A stretch of 64,000 nt of DNA, taken from Salipiger bermudensis (lineage in GTDB: Bacteria > Pseudomonadota > Alphaproteobacteria > Rhodobacterales > Rhodobacteraceae). The position numbers were made by a program, and so were the translations under genes. Positions 8,377-16,331 of the stretch are shown here, one piece after another. The notes under the pieces were generated by a model. It made no database searches. It was not told the DNA's origin and was given only the letters and a program-made list of their open reading frames with translations. The stretch is from positions 62,001 to 126,000 of the forward strand of contig NZ_JAHVIA010000002.1 of assembly GCF_019801965.1 (NCBI RefSeq). The letters run 5' to 3'. Every line of letters begins with the position of its first letter. Within the stretch, counting starts at the first letter, position 1.

Positions 8377-9285
8377 TCAGCTCTCGCTCGCGCCGCCGAA
8401 GGCCGAGATGATCTCGTCGAGCGTGTGCATCATCGAGCTGGCGCCGCCGCCCGAGACATACATCGGCGCGGCGTCGAGATAGACGATTTGGCCTTCCTGC
8501 GCGGCGGTGCTGCGCGCCACCAGCGGGTTGTCGAGGGTCGAGGCGGCGGCCTCGCCATCTGCGCCGATGGCGGCGGCACGGTCGATCACCAGCAGCCAGT
8601 CGGGGTTGGTCTCGGCGATGAACTCGAACGAGATTGCCTGGCCGTGGGTGTCGTCCGACAGGCCCGGATGCGCCTCGGGCAGATCGAGCGCGCTGTGCAG
8701 CCAGCCGAAGCGGCTGTTGACGCCATAGGCCGAGATCTTGCCGCCATTGGTCAGGAGGATGAGGCCGGTGCCCTTGCCCTCGACGGCGGCGCGGGCCTCC
8801 TCGATCTTGGCGTCGAGCGCCTCGGTCAGCGCGGTGGCCTCGTCCTGCTTGTCGAACAGGGTGCCGAACGCGGCGATGCGGTCGCGCGCCTGCGCCAGCA
8901 TGTCATCGCCCCAGATCGTCATGTCGATGGTGGGCGCGATCTGGCGCAGCGCCGGGGCCTGCTCGGACGAGCGGCCGCCAATGACGATCACGTCGGGCTG
9001 CATGACGGCGAGGGACTCGAAATCCGGCTCGAACAGCGTGCCGACCACCTCGGCCGAGGCCTTCACGTCATCGATGCCGTCAAGGTAGAGCGGGCTCGGC
9101 AGGCCGGCGATCGGCTGGCCGAGGGCCGCGATGGTGTCGATCGAAGCCGGATCGAAGACGACGACGGTTTCGGGCGGATGCGGCACCTGCATCGGGCCGG
9201 CGGCGGTCTCGATGGTGATCTCGTGGGCGAGGGCGGAGGCGGCGGAGGTGCAGGCAAACAGCCCTGCAAGCAGCAGAGGACGCAT
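8377..9285 (-). CDS. Iron-siderophore-type periplasmic binding protein
   Basis: 302 residues from the ATG at 9285, with a signal peptide (MRPLLLAGLFACTSAASALA, cleavage near residue 20). The mature part has the helical-backbone binding-protein pattern: ETVVVFDPASIDTIAALGQPI, QPDVIVIGGRSSEQ, and a long middle helix. It resembles the CeuE/FatB/YclQ group that binds catecholate siderophores, but this subgroup call is from general likeness only. The start has GGGAG 5' of it and the signal peptide fits; longer upstream frames have no signal. It is the first gene of the importer operon. Confidence 0.85.
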   Translation of the reverse strand: MRPLLLAGLFACTSAASALAHEITIETAAGPMQVPHPPETVVVFDPASIDTIAALGQPIAGLPSPLYLDGIDDVKASAEVVGTLFEPDFESLAVMQPDVIVIGGRSSEQAPALRQIAPTIDMTIWGDDMLAQARDRIAAFGTLFDKQDEATALTEALDAKIEEARAAVEGKGTGLILLTNGGKISAYGVNSRFGWLHSALDLPEAHPGLSDDTHGQAISFEFIAETNPDWLLVIDRAAAIGADGEAAASTLDNPLVARSTAAQEGQIVYLDAAPMYVSGGGASSMMHTLDEIISAFGGASES

Positions 9286-9388
9286 GGGAGGCTCCCGGTC
9301 GTTGAGGGGTGCGTGGCGTGGCGTCAGCCGGCTTCGCAAGGATATTCGTCTGATAACGGATTGTTTCTCCTGCCTGCAATGCGGTAAC

Positions 9389-9403
9389 TGACATAAACGA
9401 TCA
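9389..9403 (+). promoter_or_regulatory. Candidate Iron-Rhodo-box (RirA-type site)
   Basis: TGA-N9-TCA (TGACATAAACGATCA), the consensus I recall for the iron-responsive RirA regulator in Rhizobiales and Rhodobacterales. It ends 17 bases before the DUF2218 start and is 104 bases upstream of the divergent siderophore importer, so it could control one or both. The match is exact in the fixed bases, but they are only six. Confidence 0.5.
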
Positions 9404-9420
9404 ACTTTTGGAGTGCCGTC

Positions 9421-9705
9421 ATGGCTCTGCAGCAAACCGGCACGTTCCAGACGCCGAATGCCTCGAAATACCTTCAGCAGCTCTGCAAGCACTTCGCCCA
9501 CAAGGTGGCGGTGATCTTCGACGAGTCGGAGGGGCGCGCCGCGCTGCCGCCGGGACCGGCGCTGCTCAGCGCCAGTGCCGAGGCGCTGCTGGTGGAGATC
9601 AGCGCGCAGAGCGAGGCAGATCTCGCGGAAGCGCGTTTCATCATCGATGACCACCTCAAGCGTTTTGCCCATCGCGAGGACTTCGCGGGCATGAGCTGGA
9701 GCTGA
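9421..9705 (+). CDS. DUF2218 family protein, probably iron-regulated
   Basis: 94 residues, the usual length for this small family (GTFQTPNASKYLQQLCKHFAHK, then AEARFIIDDHLKRFAHREDF). The family has no firmly known function; members are often found beside siderophore uptake or synthesis genes. It is divergent from the iron-type ABC importer and carries a TGA-N9-TCA site just upstream. A GGAG stands 6 bases before the ATG. The iron link is inferred from context. Confidence 0.85.
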   Translation: MALQQTGTFQTPNASKYLQQLCKHFAHKVAVIFDESEGRAALPPGPALLSASAEALLVEISAQSEADLAEARFIIDDHLKRFAHREDFAGMSWS

Positions 9706-9718
9706 GTCGGAGCCGCCT

Positions 9719-11161
9719 CTAGCGCGCCAGCGCGAGCAGGCCGGTCACGTCGAGATGGGCCTCCATGTGCGCGGCCAGCGCGTCGAGCACCGCCTCGACG
9801 GTGGCGTCATACCGCCCGGCGGTTTCCACGCCGAAGCCGGCGAGCCAGGCTGCGCGGAAGCCATCGTCTCTGAACATGCCGTGCAGGTAGCTGCCGGCAA
9901 TGCGGCCATCCGGGCTCACCGCGCCTTCCGGGCGTCCCTGGACATGGGCGAAGGGACGGGCACGGTCCGGGCCGTCGCTGCGGCCGTTATGGATCTCGTA
10001 GCCGTGGAAGCGCTGGCCGGTCGCGGCATGGGTGGCGTGGGTCTCGGTCAAGCGCTTGTCGCCGGTCATCACCGTGTCGATCTCCAGCAGCCCGAGACCC
10101 TGCGTAGTGCCGGGCGTGCCCTCGATGCCCTCCGGGTCGGAGACGCTGCACCCCAGCATCTGGTAGCCGCCGCAAATCCCCAGCACCCGCCCGCCGCGCC
10201 GCACATGCGCCCTGAGGTCCACGTCCCAGCCCTGCGCCCGCAGGAAGGCGAGGTCGCCGCGGGTCGACTTGCTGCCGGGCAGGATCACCAGATCGGCGTC
10301 GCCCGGGATGGCGCGGCCCGGCCCCAGCATGGTGAGCCGCACGCCCGGCTCATGCGCCAGCGGATCGAGATCGTCGAAATTGGCGATCCGCGAGAGCGCG
10401 AGACAGACCACGTGCAGCCCTTCGGCGCGGCGCGGAGTGTGGAGGTCGAAAGCGTCTTCGGCGGGAAGTTTCCAGGCGTCGGTAAACCACGGCAGGGTGC
10501 CGAAGCCGGGCCAGCCGGTCTGCGCCTCGATCATCCGGAAGCCATCGTCGAAGAGCCGGATATCGCCGCGGAAGCGGTTGATCAGGAAGCCTTTCACCAT
10601 CGCCGCGTCGGCGGGATCGAGCACCGCCTGAGTGCCGACGATCTGCGCGATGACGCCGCCGCGGTCGATGTCACCGGCCAGCACCACCGGCACGTCGCCG
10701 GCACGGGCAAAGCCCATGTTGGCGATGTCGCGCGGGCGGAGGTTGATCTCGGCCGGGCTGCCCGCGCCCTCGACGATCACCAGATCATGGCGAGCGCGCA
10801 GCCGGGCGAAGCTTTCGAGCACTGCGCCTAGCAGGCGGGGCGTGAGCGCGCCGTATTCGCGCGCCTCGGCGGCGCCGAGCCGCTGGCCCTGCACCACGAC
10901 CTGCGCGCCGGTGTCGGTCTCGGGCTTGAGCAGCACCGGGTTCATGTCGCTTGAGAGCGGCAACCCGCAGGCCAGCGCCTGCAGCGCCTGCGCGCGGCCG
11001 ATCTCGCCGCCATCAGCGGTGACGGCGGCGTTGTTCGACATGTTCTGCGGCTTGAACGGCGCCACGTCGATGCCGCGCTTGCGGGCGGCGCGGCAGAGCC
11101 CCGCGACCAGCAGCGACTTGCCCACGTTCGAGCCGGTGCCCTGGATCATCAGCGCTGTCAT
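9719..11161 (-). CDS. cobQ: Cobyric acid synthase
   Basis: 480 residues, typical for CobQ. N-terminal ATP-dependent synthetase part has GTGSNVGKS (8-16) and [10 protein letters not shown]; the C-terminal glutamine amidotransferase part has the nucleophile motif [11 protein letters not shown] and a late catalytic His in [11 protein letters not shown]. It amidates four side chains of adenosyl-cobyrinic acid a,c-diamide in cobalamin synthesis. It lies 16 bases after the fur-family gene on the same strand and probably shares its transcript. No other cob genes are in the window. Confidence 0.96.
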   Translation of the reverse strand: MTALMIQGTGSNVGKSLLVAGLCRAARKRGIDVAPFKPQNMSNNAAVTADGGEIGRAQALQALACGLPLSSDMNPVLLKPETDTGAQVVVQGQRLGAAEAREYGALTPRLLGAVLESFARLRARHDLVIVEGAGSPAEINLRPRDIANMGFARAGDVPVVLAGDIDRGGVIAQIVGTQAVLDPADAAMVKGFLINRFRGDIRLFDDGFRMIEAQTGWPGFGTLPWFTDAWKLPAEDAFDLHTPRRAEGLHVVCLALSRIANFDDLDPLAHEPGVRLTMLGPGRAIPGDADLVILPGSKSTRGDLAFLRAQGWDVDLRAHVRRGGRVLGICGGYQMLGCSVSDPEGIEGTPGTTQGLGLLEIDTVMTGDKRLTETHATHAATGQRFHGYEIHNGRSDGPDRARPFAHVQGRPEGAVSPDGRIAGSYLHGMFRDDGFRAAWLAGFGVETAGRYDATVEAVLDALAAHMEAHLDVTGLLALAR

Positions 11162-11177
11162 CGGCGCGGGCTCCGGC

Positions 11178-11600
11178 TCAGGCGTCGGGCTTGCGGCGGG
11201 CGCGGATCAGCGTGTGCTGGCTGACGATCTCGTAGCCCAGCCGCGCCACCAGCTCGGCGCGCAGGCGGTTGATCTCGTCGCTGGTGATCTCGATCACCTC
11301 GCCGGTGTCGATATCCACCAAGTGGTCGTGATCGGCGGAGGGCATGACCTCGAACCGCGCCGGCTCGTTCTCGAAGCTGAGGCGCTGGATCAGTCCGGCC
11401 TCCTCGAGCGCCGAGAGCGTGCGGTAGACCGTCGCGAAGGAGACCGAGCCGTCGATCTCGCGGGCGCGGGTGAAGACCTCGTCGGCATTGGGATGGTCCT
11501 GCGCCTGCATCAGGATCGACAGCACGCGCAGACGCTGCTGCGTCACGCGCAGCCCCGCGGCGCGCAGCGCCTCGGCGAAGTCGGTAGTTTCCGCAGTCAT
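11178..11600 (-). CDS. Fur-family metalloregulator
   Basis: 140 residues: N-terminal winged helix ([32 protein letters not shown]) and a C-terminal metal-binding part with [15 protein letters not shown]. The CxxC zinc pair of E. coli-type Fur is absent (IDTG where Fur has CLDCG), as in many alphaproteobacterial members. Whether it acts as Fur, Mur, Irr or something else cannot be told from the sequence. Start at 11600 is chosen because longer frames add unrelated low-complexity residues. The next gene is cobQ, so cobalt or iron homeostasis are both possible roles. Confidence 0.88.
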   Translation of the reverse strand: MTAETTDFAEALRAAGLRVTQQRLRVLSILMQAQDHPNADEVFTRAREIDGSVSFATVYRTLSALEEAGLIQRLSFENEPARFEVMPSADHDHLVDIDTGEVIEITSDEINRLRAELVARLGYEIVSQHTLIRARRKPDA

Positions 11601-11741
11601 GCGACCTGTCCGTTGCCCTGAATGGCCCTCTTGGTATCGCCGCCGCGCGGGGCTTGCAAGAAAAGGCCGAGCGTCGCGCCGGTGATTCGCCGTGCCGGCG
11701 CAGGGAGATGGCGGAGATCGGCCGGGGCGGGGAGACGCGCT

Positions 11742-11759
11742 GACACAAAATTGCGTGTC
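11742..11759. promoter_or_regulatory. Inverted repeat, possible operator
   Basis: GACAC-AAAATTGC-GTGTC, perfect 5-base arms in a locally AT-richer stretch between divergent genes. It may serve the fur-family gene (142 bases upstream) or the serC promoter. No regulator is assigned. Confidence 0.3.
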
Positions 11760-11966
11760 GCGAAGATGTGGCGAAGTGCCGGTTTCGGACCGGCGCAACT
11801 TTCGTCGATTTCCTTCAGCAAACCGCCGTTTCCCATAGGAGATGCCGGTTTCCGGAGGGGCGCGGGCGGCGCCCCGGCGAGGGGTGGCTCGGGCAATTCT
11901 CGTGCAAACGGCAAAAAGATTCGCTTGCCTTGTCGCGTCCGGGGGCTTAGCTCCAGCGGCGGGACA

Positions 11967-12009
11967 CCCCTCCCCAACGAGGGGCATCTATCTGGAAGGT
12001 TAGGCAGAT
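11967..12009 (+). promoter_or_regulatory. serC leader, candidate serC RNA motif
   Basis: Two hairpins directly precede serC. The first pairs CCCCTC (11967-11972) with GAGGGG (11979-11984). The second pairs ATCTG (11990-11994) with CAGAT (12005-12009), with the purine-rich ribosome-binding stretch GAAGG in its loop, and abuts the ATG at 12010. A conserved 'serC motif' leader has been described upstream of serC in Rhodobacterales; I recognise it by position and layout, not by an alignment. Confidence 0.5.
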
Positions 12010-13164
12010 ATGGCTACCAAGCACCCGTCCGCGCGGCCGGCAAACCCGCGTTTTTCTTCTGGCCCCTGTGCCAAGATTCCCCATTATTCCCTGGATATGC
12101 TCGCCGATGCTCCGCTCGGCCGCTCGCACCGTGCCAAGGTCGGCAAGGACAAGCTGAAAGCCGCCATCGAGGGCACCCGCGAGGTTCTGGGCATCCCCGC
12201 CGACTACAAGATCGGCATCGTCCCCGCCTCCGACACCGGCGCCGTCGAAATGGCGATGTGGTCGATGCTCGGCGCCCGCAAGGCCACCATGGTGGCGTGG
12301 GAGAGCTTCGGCGCGGGCTGGGTCACCGACGTCGTCAAGCAGCTCAAGATCGAGGCCGAGGTCAAGACCGCCGAGTATGGCGAGATCGTCGATTTCGCCG
12401 AGATCGACTTCGACACCGATGTCGTCTTCACCTGGAACGGCACCACCTCCGGCGTCCGCGTCCCCAACGGTGACGCGATCCCCGCCGACCGCGAGGGCCT
12501 GACCATCTGCGACGCCACCTCGGCCGCCTTCGCGCAGGATCTGCCCTGGGACAAGCTCGACGTGACCACATTCTCCTGGCAGAAGGTGATGGGCGGCGAA
12601 GCGGCCCACGGCATGCTGATCCTGAGCCCGCGCGCCGTCGAGCGGCTCGAGAGCTACACCCCCGCCTGGCCGCTGCCGAAGATATTCCGCCTGACCAAGG
12701 GCGGCAAGCTGATCGACGGCATCTTCACCGGCGCGACGATCAACACGCCCTCCATGCTGGCGGTCGAGGATTATCTCGTGGCGCTGGATTGGGCTCGCAA
12801 GATCGGCGGCCTGCCGGAGCTGATGAAGCGCGCCGACACCAACGCTAAGGTGCTGTGGGACTTCTGCGACCGCAACGACTGGATCGCCAATCTCGCGGTC
12901 GATCCGGTGACGCGCTCGAACACCTCCGTGTGCCTCAAGTTCACCGACGACCGCATCCAGGACGGCGCGGCTTTCGCCAAGGCGGTGGCCAAGAAGCTCG
13001 AGGATTACAACGCCGCCTATGATGTCGGCGCGTATCGCGATGCCCCTGCCGGCCTGCGCGTCTGGTGCGGCGCGACCGTCGAGTCGTCGGATGTCGAGGC
13101 CCTGACCCTCTGGCTCAAGTGGGCCTTCGAGGAAGTGCTCGAAGCGCAGACCGCGACCGCGTGA
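12010..13164 (+). CDS. serC: Phosphoserine aminotransferase
   Basis: 384 residues, of the longer alphaproteobacterial/archaeal-type SerC. N-terminus [17 protein letters not shown] is typical, and the PLP lysine is in [16 protein letters not shown] near residue 195. It makes phosphoserine from 3-phosphohydroxypyruvate and glutamate in the cytoplasm. serA follows on the same strand after 114 bases, so the first two steps of serine synthesis are adjacent. A structured leader at the start codon suggests post-transcriptional control. Confidence 0.96.
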   Translation: MATKHPSARPANPRFSSGPCAKIPHYSLDMLADAPLGRSHRAKVGKDKLKAAIEGTREVLGIPADYKIGIVPASDTGAVEMAMWSMLGARKATMVAWESFGAGWVTDVVKQLKIEAEVKTAEYGEIVDFAEIDFDTDVVFTWNGTTSGVRVPNGDAIPADREGLTICDATSAAFAQDLPWDKLDVTTFSWQKVMGGEAAHGMLILSPRAVERLESYTPAWPLPKIFRLTKGGKLIDGIFTGATINTPSMLAVEDYLVALDWARKIGGLPELMKRADTNAKVLWDFCDRNDWIANLAVDPVTRSNTSVCLKFTDDRIQDGAAFAKAVAKKLEDYNAAYDVGAYRDAPAGLRVWCGATVESSDVEALTLWLKWAFEEVLEAQTATA

Positions 13165-13171
13165 TCCGCAA

Positions 13172-13192
13172 GGGTGGGCGATGCGCCCACCC
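13172..13192 (+). repeat. Intercistronic hairpin between serC and serA
   Basis: GGGTGGGCG (13172-13180) pairs perfectly with CGCCCACCC (13184-13192) over an ATG triloop. No T-tract follows, so it is more likely an mRNA-stability or REP-like element than a full terminator. Confidence 0.65.
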
Positions 13193-13278
13193 GACCCTCC
13201 AAAGAATACCTGAATGACAGTGCGGAGCGGGCCGGAGCGCCCACCGTCTTCTCTCATCATATCCAAAGGACAAGCCCA

Positions 13279-14874
13279 ATGGCCCCCAAGGTTCTCGTTT
13301 CCGACAAGCTTTCCGAAACCGCCGTCCAAATCTTCCGCGATCGCGGCATCGACGTCGATTTCATGCCCGATCTCGGCAAGGACAAGGACAAGCTCGCCGA
13401 GGTGATCGGCAAGTATGACGGCCTCGCCATCCGCTCGGCCACCAAGGTCACCCCGACCATCCTCGAGCACGCCACCAACCTCAAGGTGGTGGGCCGCGCC
13501 GGCATCGGCACCGACAATGTCGACAAGGAAGCGGCGTCCAAGAAGGGCGTGATCGTGATGAACACGCCGTTCGGCAACATGATCACCACCGCCGAGCACG
13601 CCATCGCGATGATGTTCGCCGTGGCCCGCCAGATCCCCGCCGCCGATGCCTCGACCCAGGCCGGCAAGTGGGAGAAGTCCAAGTTCATGGGTGTCGAGCT
13701 CACCGCCAAGACCCTCGGCGTGATCGGCGCCGGCAACATCGGCGGCATCGTCTGCGACCGCGCCCGGGGCTTGAAGATGAAGGTGGTGGCCTACGATCCC
13801 TTCCTGTCGGAAGAAAAGGCCGCGCAGATGCAGGTCGAGAAGGTCGAGCTCGACGAGCTGCTGCGCCGCGCCGATTTCATCACCCTGCATGTGCCGCTGA
13901 CCGATGGCACCCGCAACATCCTCTCGAAGGAGAACCTCGAGAAGACCAAGAAGGGCGTGCGCATCATCAACTGCGCCCGTGGCGGCCTCGTCGACGAAGC
14001 CGCGCTGGCCGAGCTGATCAAATCGGGCCACGTCGCCGGCGCTGCTTTCGACGTCTTCGCCGAGGAGCCCGCCAAGGAAAACCCGCTCTTCGGTCTGCCC
14101 AACGTGGTCTGCACCCCGCATCTCGGCGCGTCGACCACCGAGGCGCAGGAGAACGTCGCCCTGCAGGTCGCCGAGCAGATGTCGGATTATCTGCTGACCG
14201 GCGCCGTCAGCAACGCGCTCAACATGCCGTCGGTGACCGCCGAGGAAGCCAAGGTCATGGGCCCGTGGATCAAGGTGGCCGAGCATCTCGGCGGCTTCAT
14301 CGGCCAGATGACCGAAGAGGCGGTGAAGGCGATCAACATCACCTATGACGGCGAGGCCGCCACGATGAACCTCGAGGCGCTCAACTGCGCCCTGATCGCG
14401 GGCATCATGAAGGCCAGTAGCCCCGAGGTGAACATGGTCTCCGCGCCGGTCATCGCCAAGGAGCGCGGCATCCAGATCGCCACCACCCGCCAGGAGCAAT
14501 CCGGTGTGTTCGAGGGCTACATCAAGGTCTCCGTGACCACCGAGAAGCGCGAGCGGTCGATCGCCGGCACGGTGTTCTCGGACGGCAAGCCGCGCTTCAT
14601 CCAGATCAAGGGCATCAACATCGATGCCGAGGTCGGCGAGCACATGCTCTACACCACCAACGAGGACGTGCCGGGCATCATCGGCAAGCTCGGCACCCTG
14701 CTGGGCGACCACAAGGTCAACCTCGCGAACTTCACCCTTGGCCGCGCCGCGCAGGGCGGCGAGGCCATCGCCATCGCCTATCTCGATGAAGCGATGGAGC
14801 CGTCGGTGGTCGAGGCGCTGAAAGAGACCGGCCTGTTCCGCCAGGTGAAGCCGCTCGAGTTCGACGTGGTCTGA
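13279..14874 (+). CDS. serA: D-3-phosphoglycerate dehydrogenase
   Basis: 531 residues, the long SerA type with an extra domain. Order: catalytic/NAD domain (GVIGAGNIGGIVCDRARG near 147; RGGLVDEAAL near 235; catalytic His in CTPHLGAST near 281), intervening domain (about 320-450) and a C-terminal ACT domain (MLYTTNEDVPGIIGKLGTLL near 456). It oxidises 3-phosphoglycerate, the first step of serine synthesis; the ACT domain usually gives serine feedback. Start at 13279 follows AAAGGA by 8 bases. A strong terminator follows. Confidence 0.97.
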   Translation: MAPKVLVSDKLSETAVQIFRDRGIDVDFMPDLGKDKDKLAEVIGKYDGLAIRSATKVTPTILEHATNLKVVGRAGIGTDNVDKEAASKKGVIVMNTPFGNMITTAEHAIAMMFAVARQIPAADASTQAGKWEKSKFMGVELTAKTLGVIGAGNIGGIVCDRARGLKMKVVAYDPFLSEEKAAQMQVEKVELDELLRRADFITLHVPLTDGTRNILSKENLEKTKKGVRIINCARGGLVDEAALAELIKSGHVAGAAFDVFAEEPAKENPLFGLPNVVCTPHLGASTTEAQENVALQVAEQMSDYLLTGAVSNALNMPSVTAEEAKVMGPWIKVAEHLGGFIGQMTEEAVKAINITYDGEAATMNLEALNCALIAGIMKASSPEVNMVSAPVIAKERGIQIATTRQEQSGVFEGYIKVSVTTEKRERSIAGTVFSDGKPRFIQIKGINIDAEVGEHMLYTTNEDVPGIIGKLGTLLGDHKVNLANFTLGRAAQGGEAIAIAYLDEAMEPSVVEALKETGLFRQVKPLEFDVV

Positions 14875-14902
14875 TCCTCGCAGAAGGATCCCGAAACCAA
14901 GG

Positions 14903-14932
14903 CGCCGCCCCGATCCCCGGGGCGGCGTTTTT
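14903..14932 (+). terminator. Rho-independent terminator after serA
   Basis: CGCCGCCCC (14903-14911) pairs perfectly with GGGGCGGCG (14919-14927), followed by TTTTT. It ends the serC-serA unit 29 bases after the serA stop. Confidence 0.9.
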
Positions 14933-14944
14933 CGTTGCCGGGTG

Positions 14945-15397
14945 TCAGCCCTCGCCGTCGAGCGGCGGGCCGGTGAAATCGAGGTGGTAGCGTTTGCCGG
15001 TGGCGACCACGTCTTCCATATCCTCCGGAATGCGGCAGGCGCGCTCGGCCATCTCGGCAAAGAAGCCCTCGAAGCCGCCGGGGTTCAGGATGATGAGGTG
15101 GCGCGACGGGCCGTCGCCGATGATCCGGAATGTGTGTTCCTTGCCGCGCGGGATGAAGGCGGTCTCGCCGGGGCCGCAGGTGAAGGTCTCGCCTTCGAGC
15201 CAGAACAGGCAGTGCCCGGTCAGCACCACGAAGGTTTCGTCGGCGTCATGATGGATATGGCGGGGCGGGCCGCTGTGCAGCGGGCTCACGCTGTCGGTCA
15301 CCGAGATCGCGCCACCGCTCGCCGCGGTGCTCAGGATCGTCTTGTAGCGGGTTCCCAGCCACTCGAGCGCGTCCGGCCCCAATTCGTTTTGCGTCAT
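14945..15397 (-). CDS. Cupin-domain protein
   Basis: 150 residues, a single cupin barrel. The first motif carries GPPRHIHHDADETFVVLTG with the metal ligands (His, His, Glu) and the second GPGETAFIPRGKEHTFRI with the fourth ligand. The protein may bind metal and a small ligand; the substrate is unknown. It is transcribed toward the serA terminator, convergent with serA, and nothing in the neighbours indicates a pathway. Confidence 0.85.
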   Translation of the reverse strand: MTQNELGPDALEWLGTRYKTILSTAASGGAISVTDSVSPLHSGPPRHIHHDADETFVVLTGHCLFWLEGETFTCGPGETAFIPRGKEHTFRIIGDGPSRHLIILNPGGFEGFFAEMAERACRIPEDMEDVVATGKRYHLDFTGPPLDGEG

Positions 15398-15611
15398 GTC
15401 TTTGCCCTCGCAATGGATAACAAACCGCGGGCGGCATCGCGCACCCGTGCTGTCAGCATGGCGCGAAAACGACGAGTATCAAATGGAGATTATATTGCGA
15501 GGCGGAGCGCGTTTTCCGCCAGCCGGCGCTCGCGCTAACATTTTCCGGAGGCTGGGTTGCGCCGCGCTGCAGCAGGCGGCATCTAGGATAGGGAAGCAAA
15601 GGACGAGTATC

Positions 15612-16331
15612 ATGCACCCCATCTTCGCGATCGGCGACATTCACGGCCAGATCGACGAGCTTATCAAGGCCCTCGAATTCACCCTCAATGACGAAGCGGC
15701 GGGTCAGCCGATCGTGTTTCTCGGCGATTTCGTGGATCGTGGTCCCGATAGCCGCGGGGTCATCGATTTCCTGATGGAAGGGCAGGCCCAGGGGCAACCC
15801 TGGACCTGCATCATGGGCAATCACGACCGCTTCCTGCTGCGTTACCTTGAAGACCCGACCTACCAGGATCCGCAGGTCAGCCGGCCGCTGCTCTACACCG
15901 ATCCGCCGATCGGCGGTGACAAGACCCTGGCCTCCTACGGCGTCGACATGGACCCGCGCCGCAGCGCCGAGGCGATCCACGCCGACGCGCGCGAAGCGGT
16001 GCCGCAGGCGCATCGCGACTGGATCGCCGCGCTGCCGCGCCTGCACGAAACCGAGGAACAGATCTTCGTCCATGCCGGGCTGCGCCCTGGCGTGGCGCTC
16101 GAGGACCAGGTCGAGGATGACCTGCTGTGGATTCGCAAGGGCTTCCTCGAGCATTCCGGGGATTACGGCCGGCTGGTGGTGCACGGGCATACGGCGCTCG
16201 ATCTGCCGCATCTCTACCCGAACCGGCTCAACATGGATGGCGGCGCGGGCTACGGGCGCCCGCTCTACCCGGCTGTGCTACTGGGCCGCGACGCCTTCCT
16301 CCTCGGACCCTTTGGCCGCTCCCGGCTTTAG
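15612..16331 (+). CDS. Metallophosphoesterase (PPP-like serine/threonine or dinucleoside phosphatase)
   Basis: 239 residues with the complete calcineurin-like set: GDIHG (8-12), GDFVDRGPDS, GNHDRF, HAGLRPG and VVHGHT. These ligand the two metal ions. Size and motifs resemble bacterial PPP-family protein phosphatases and ApaH-like hydrolases; which substrate is used cannot be told. Start at 15612 gives MHPIFAIGDIHG, the usual distance to the first motif. Its 3' end overlaps the convergent SulP gene by 54 bases. Confidence 0.87.
   Translation: MHPIFAIGDIHGQIDELIKALEFTLNDEAAGQPIVFLGDFVDRGPDSRGVIDFLMEGQAQGQPWTCIMGNHDRFLLRYLEDPTYQDPQVSRPLLYTDPPIGGDKTLASYGVDMDPRRSAEAIHADAREAVPQAHRDWIAALPRLHETEEQIFVHAGLRPGVALEDQVEDDLLWIRKGFLEHSGDYGRLVVHGHTALDLPHLYPNRLNMDGGAGYGRPLYPAVLLGRDAFLLGPFGRSRL

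Larger units (their letters stand above)
11601..12009. other. Gene-free region upstream of serC with leader and possible operator
   Basis: Divergent intergenic region between the fur-family gene and serC. It contains a short inverted repeat (GACAC-N8-GTGTC, 11742-11759), which could be an operator for either gene, and the serC leader structure at the right end. The middle (about 11800-11940) has no feature I can support. Confidence 0.6.

Noticed and set aside
11947..15060. Very long open frame on the minus strand across serC and serA
   Set aside because: It is a shadow of serC and serA in GC-rich DNA; its predicted protein is low-complexity, His/Leu/Gly/Arg-rich with no motif, and the plus-strand genes are certain.
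15471..15612. GACGAGTATCA occurring at 15471-15481 and 15602-15612
   Set aside because: An 11-base direct repeat over 131 bases with no other shared sequence; too short to support a duplication or attachment site.
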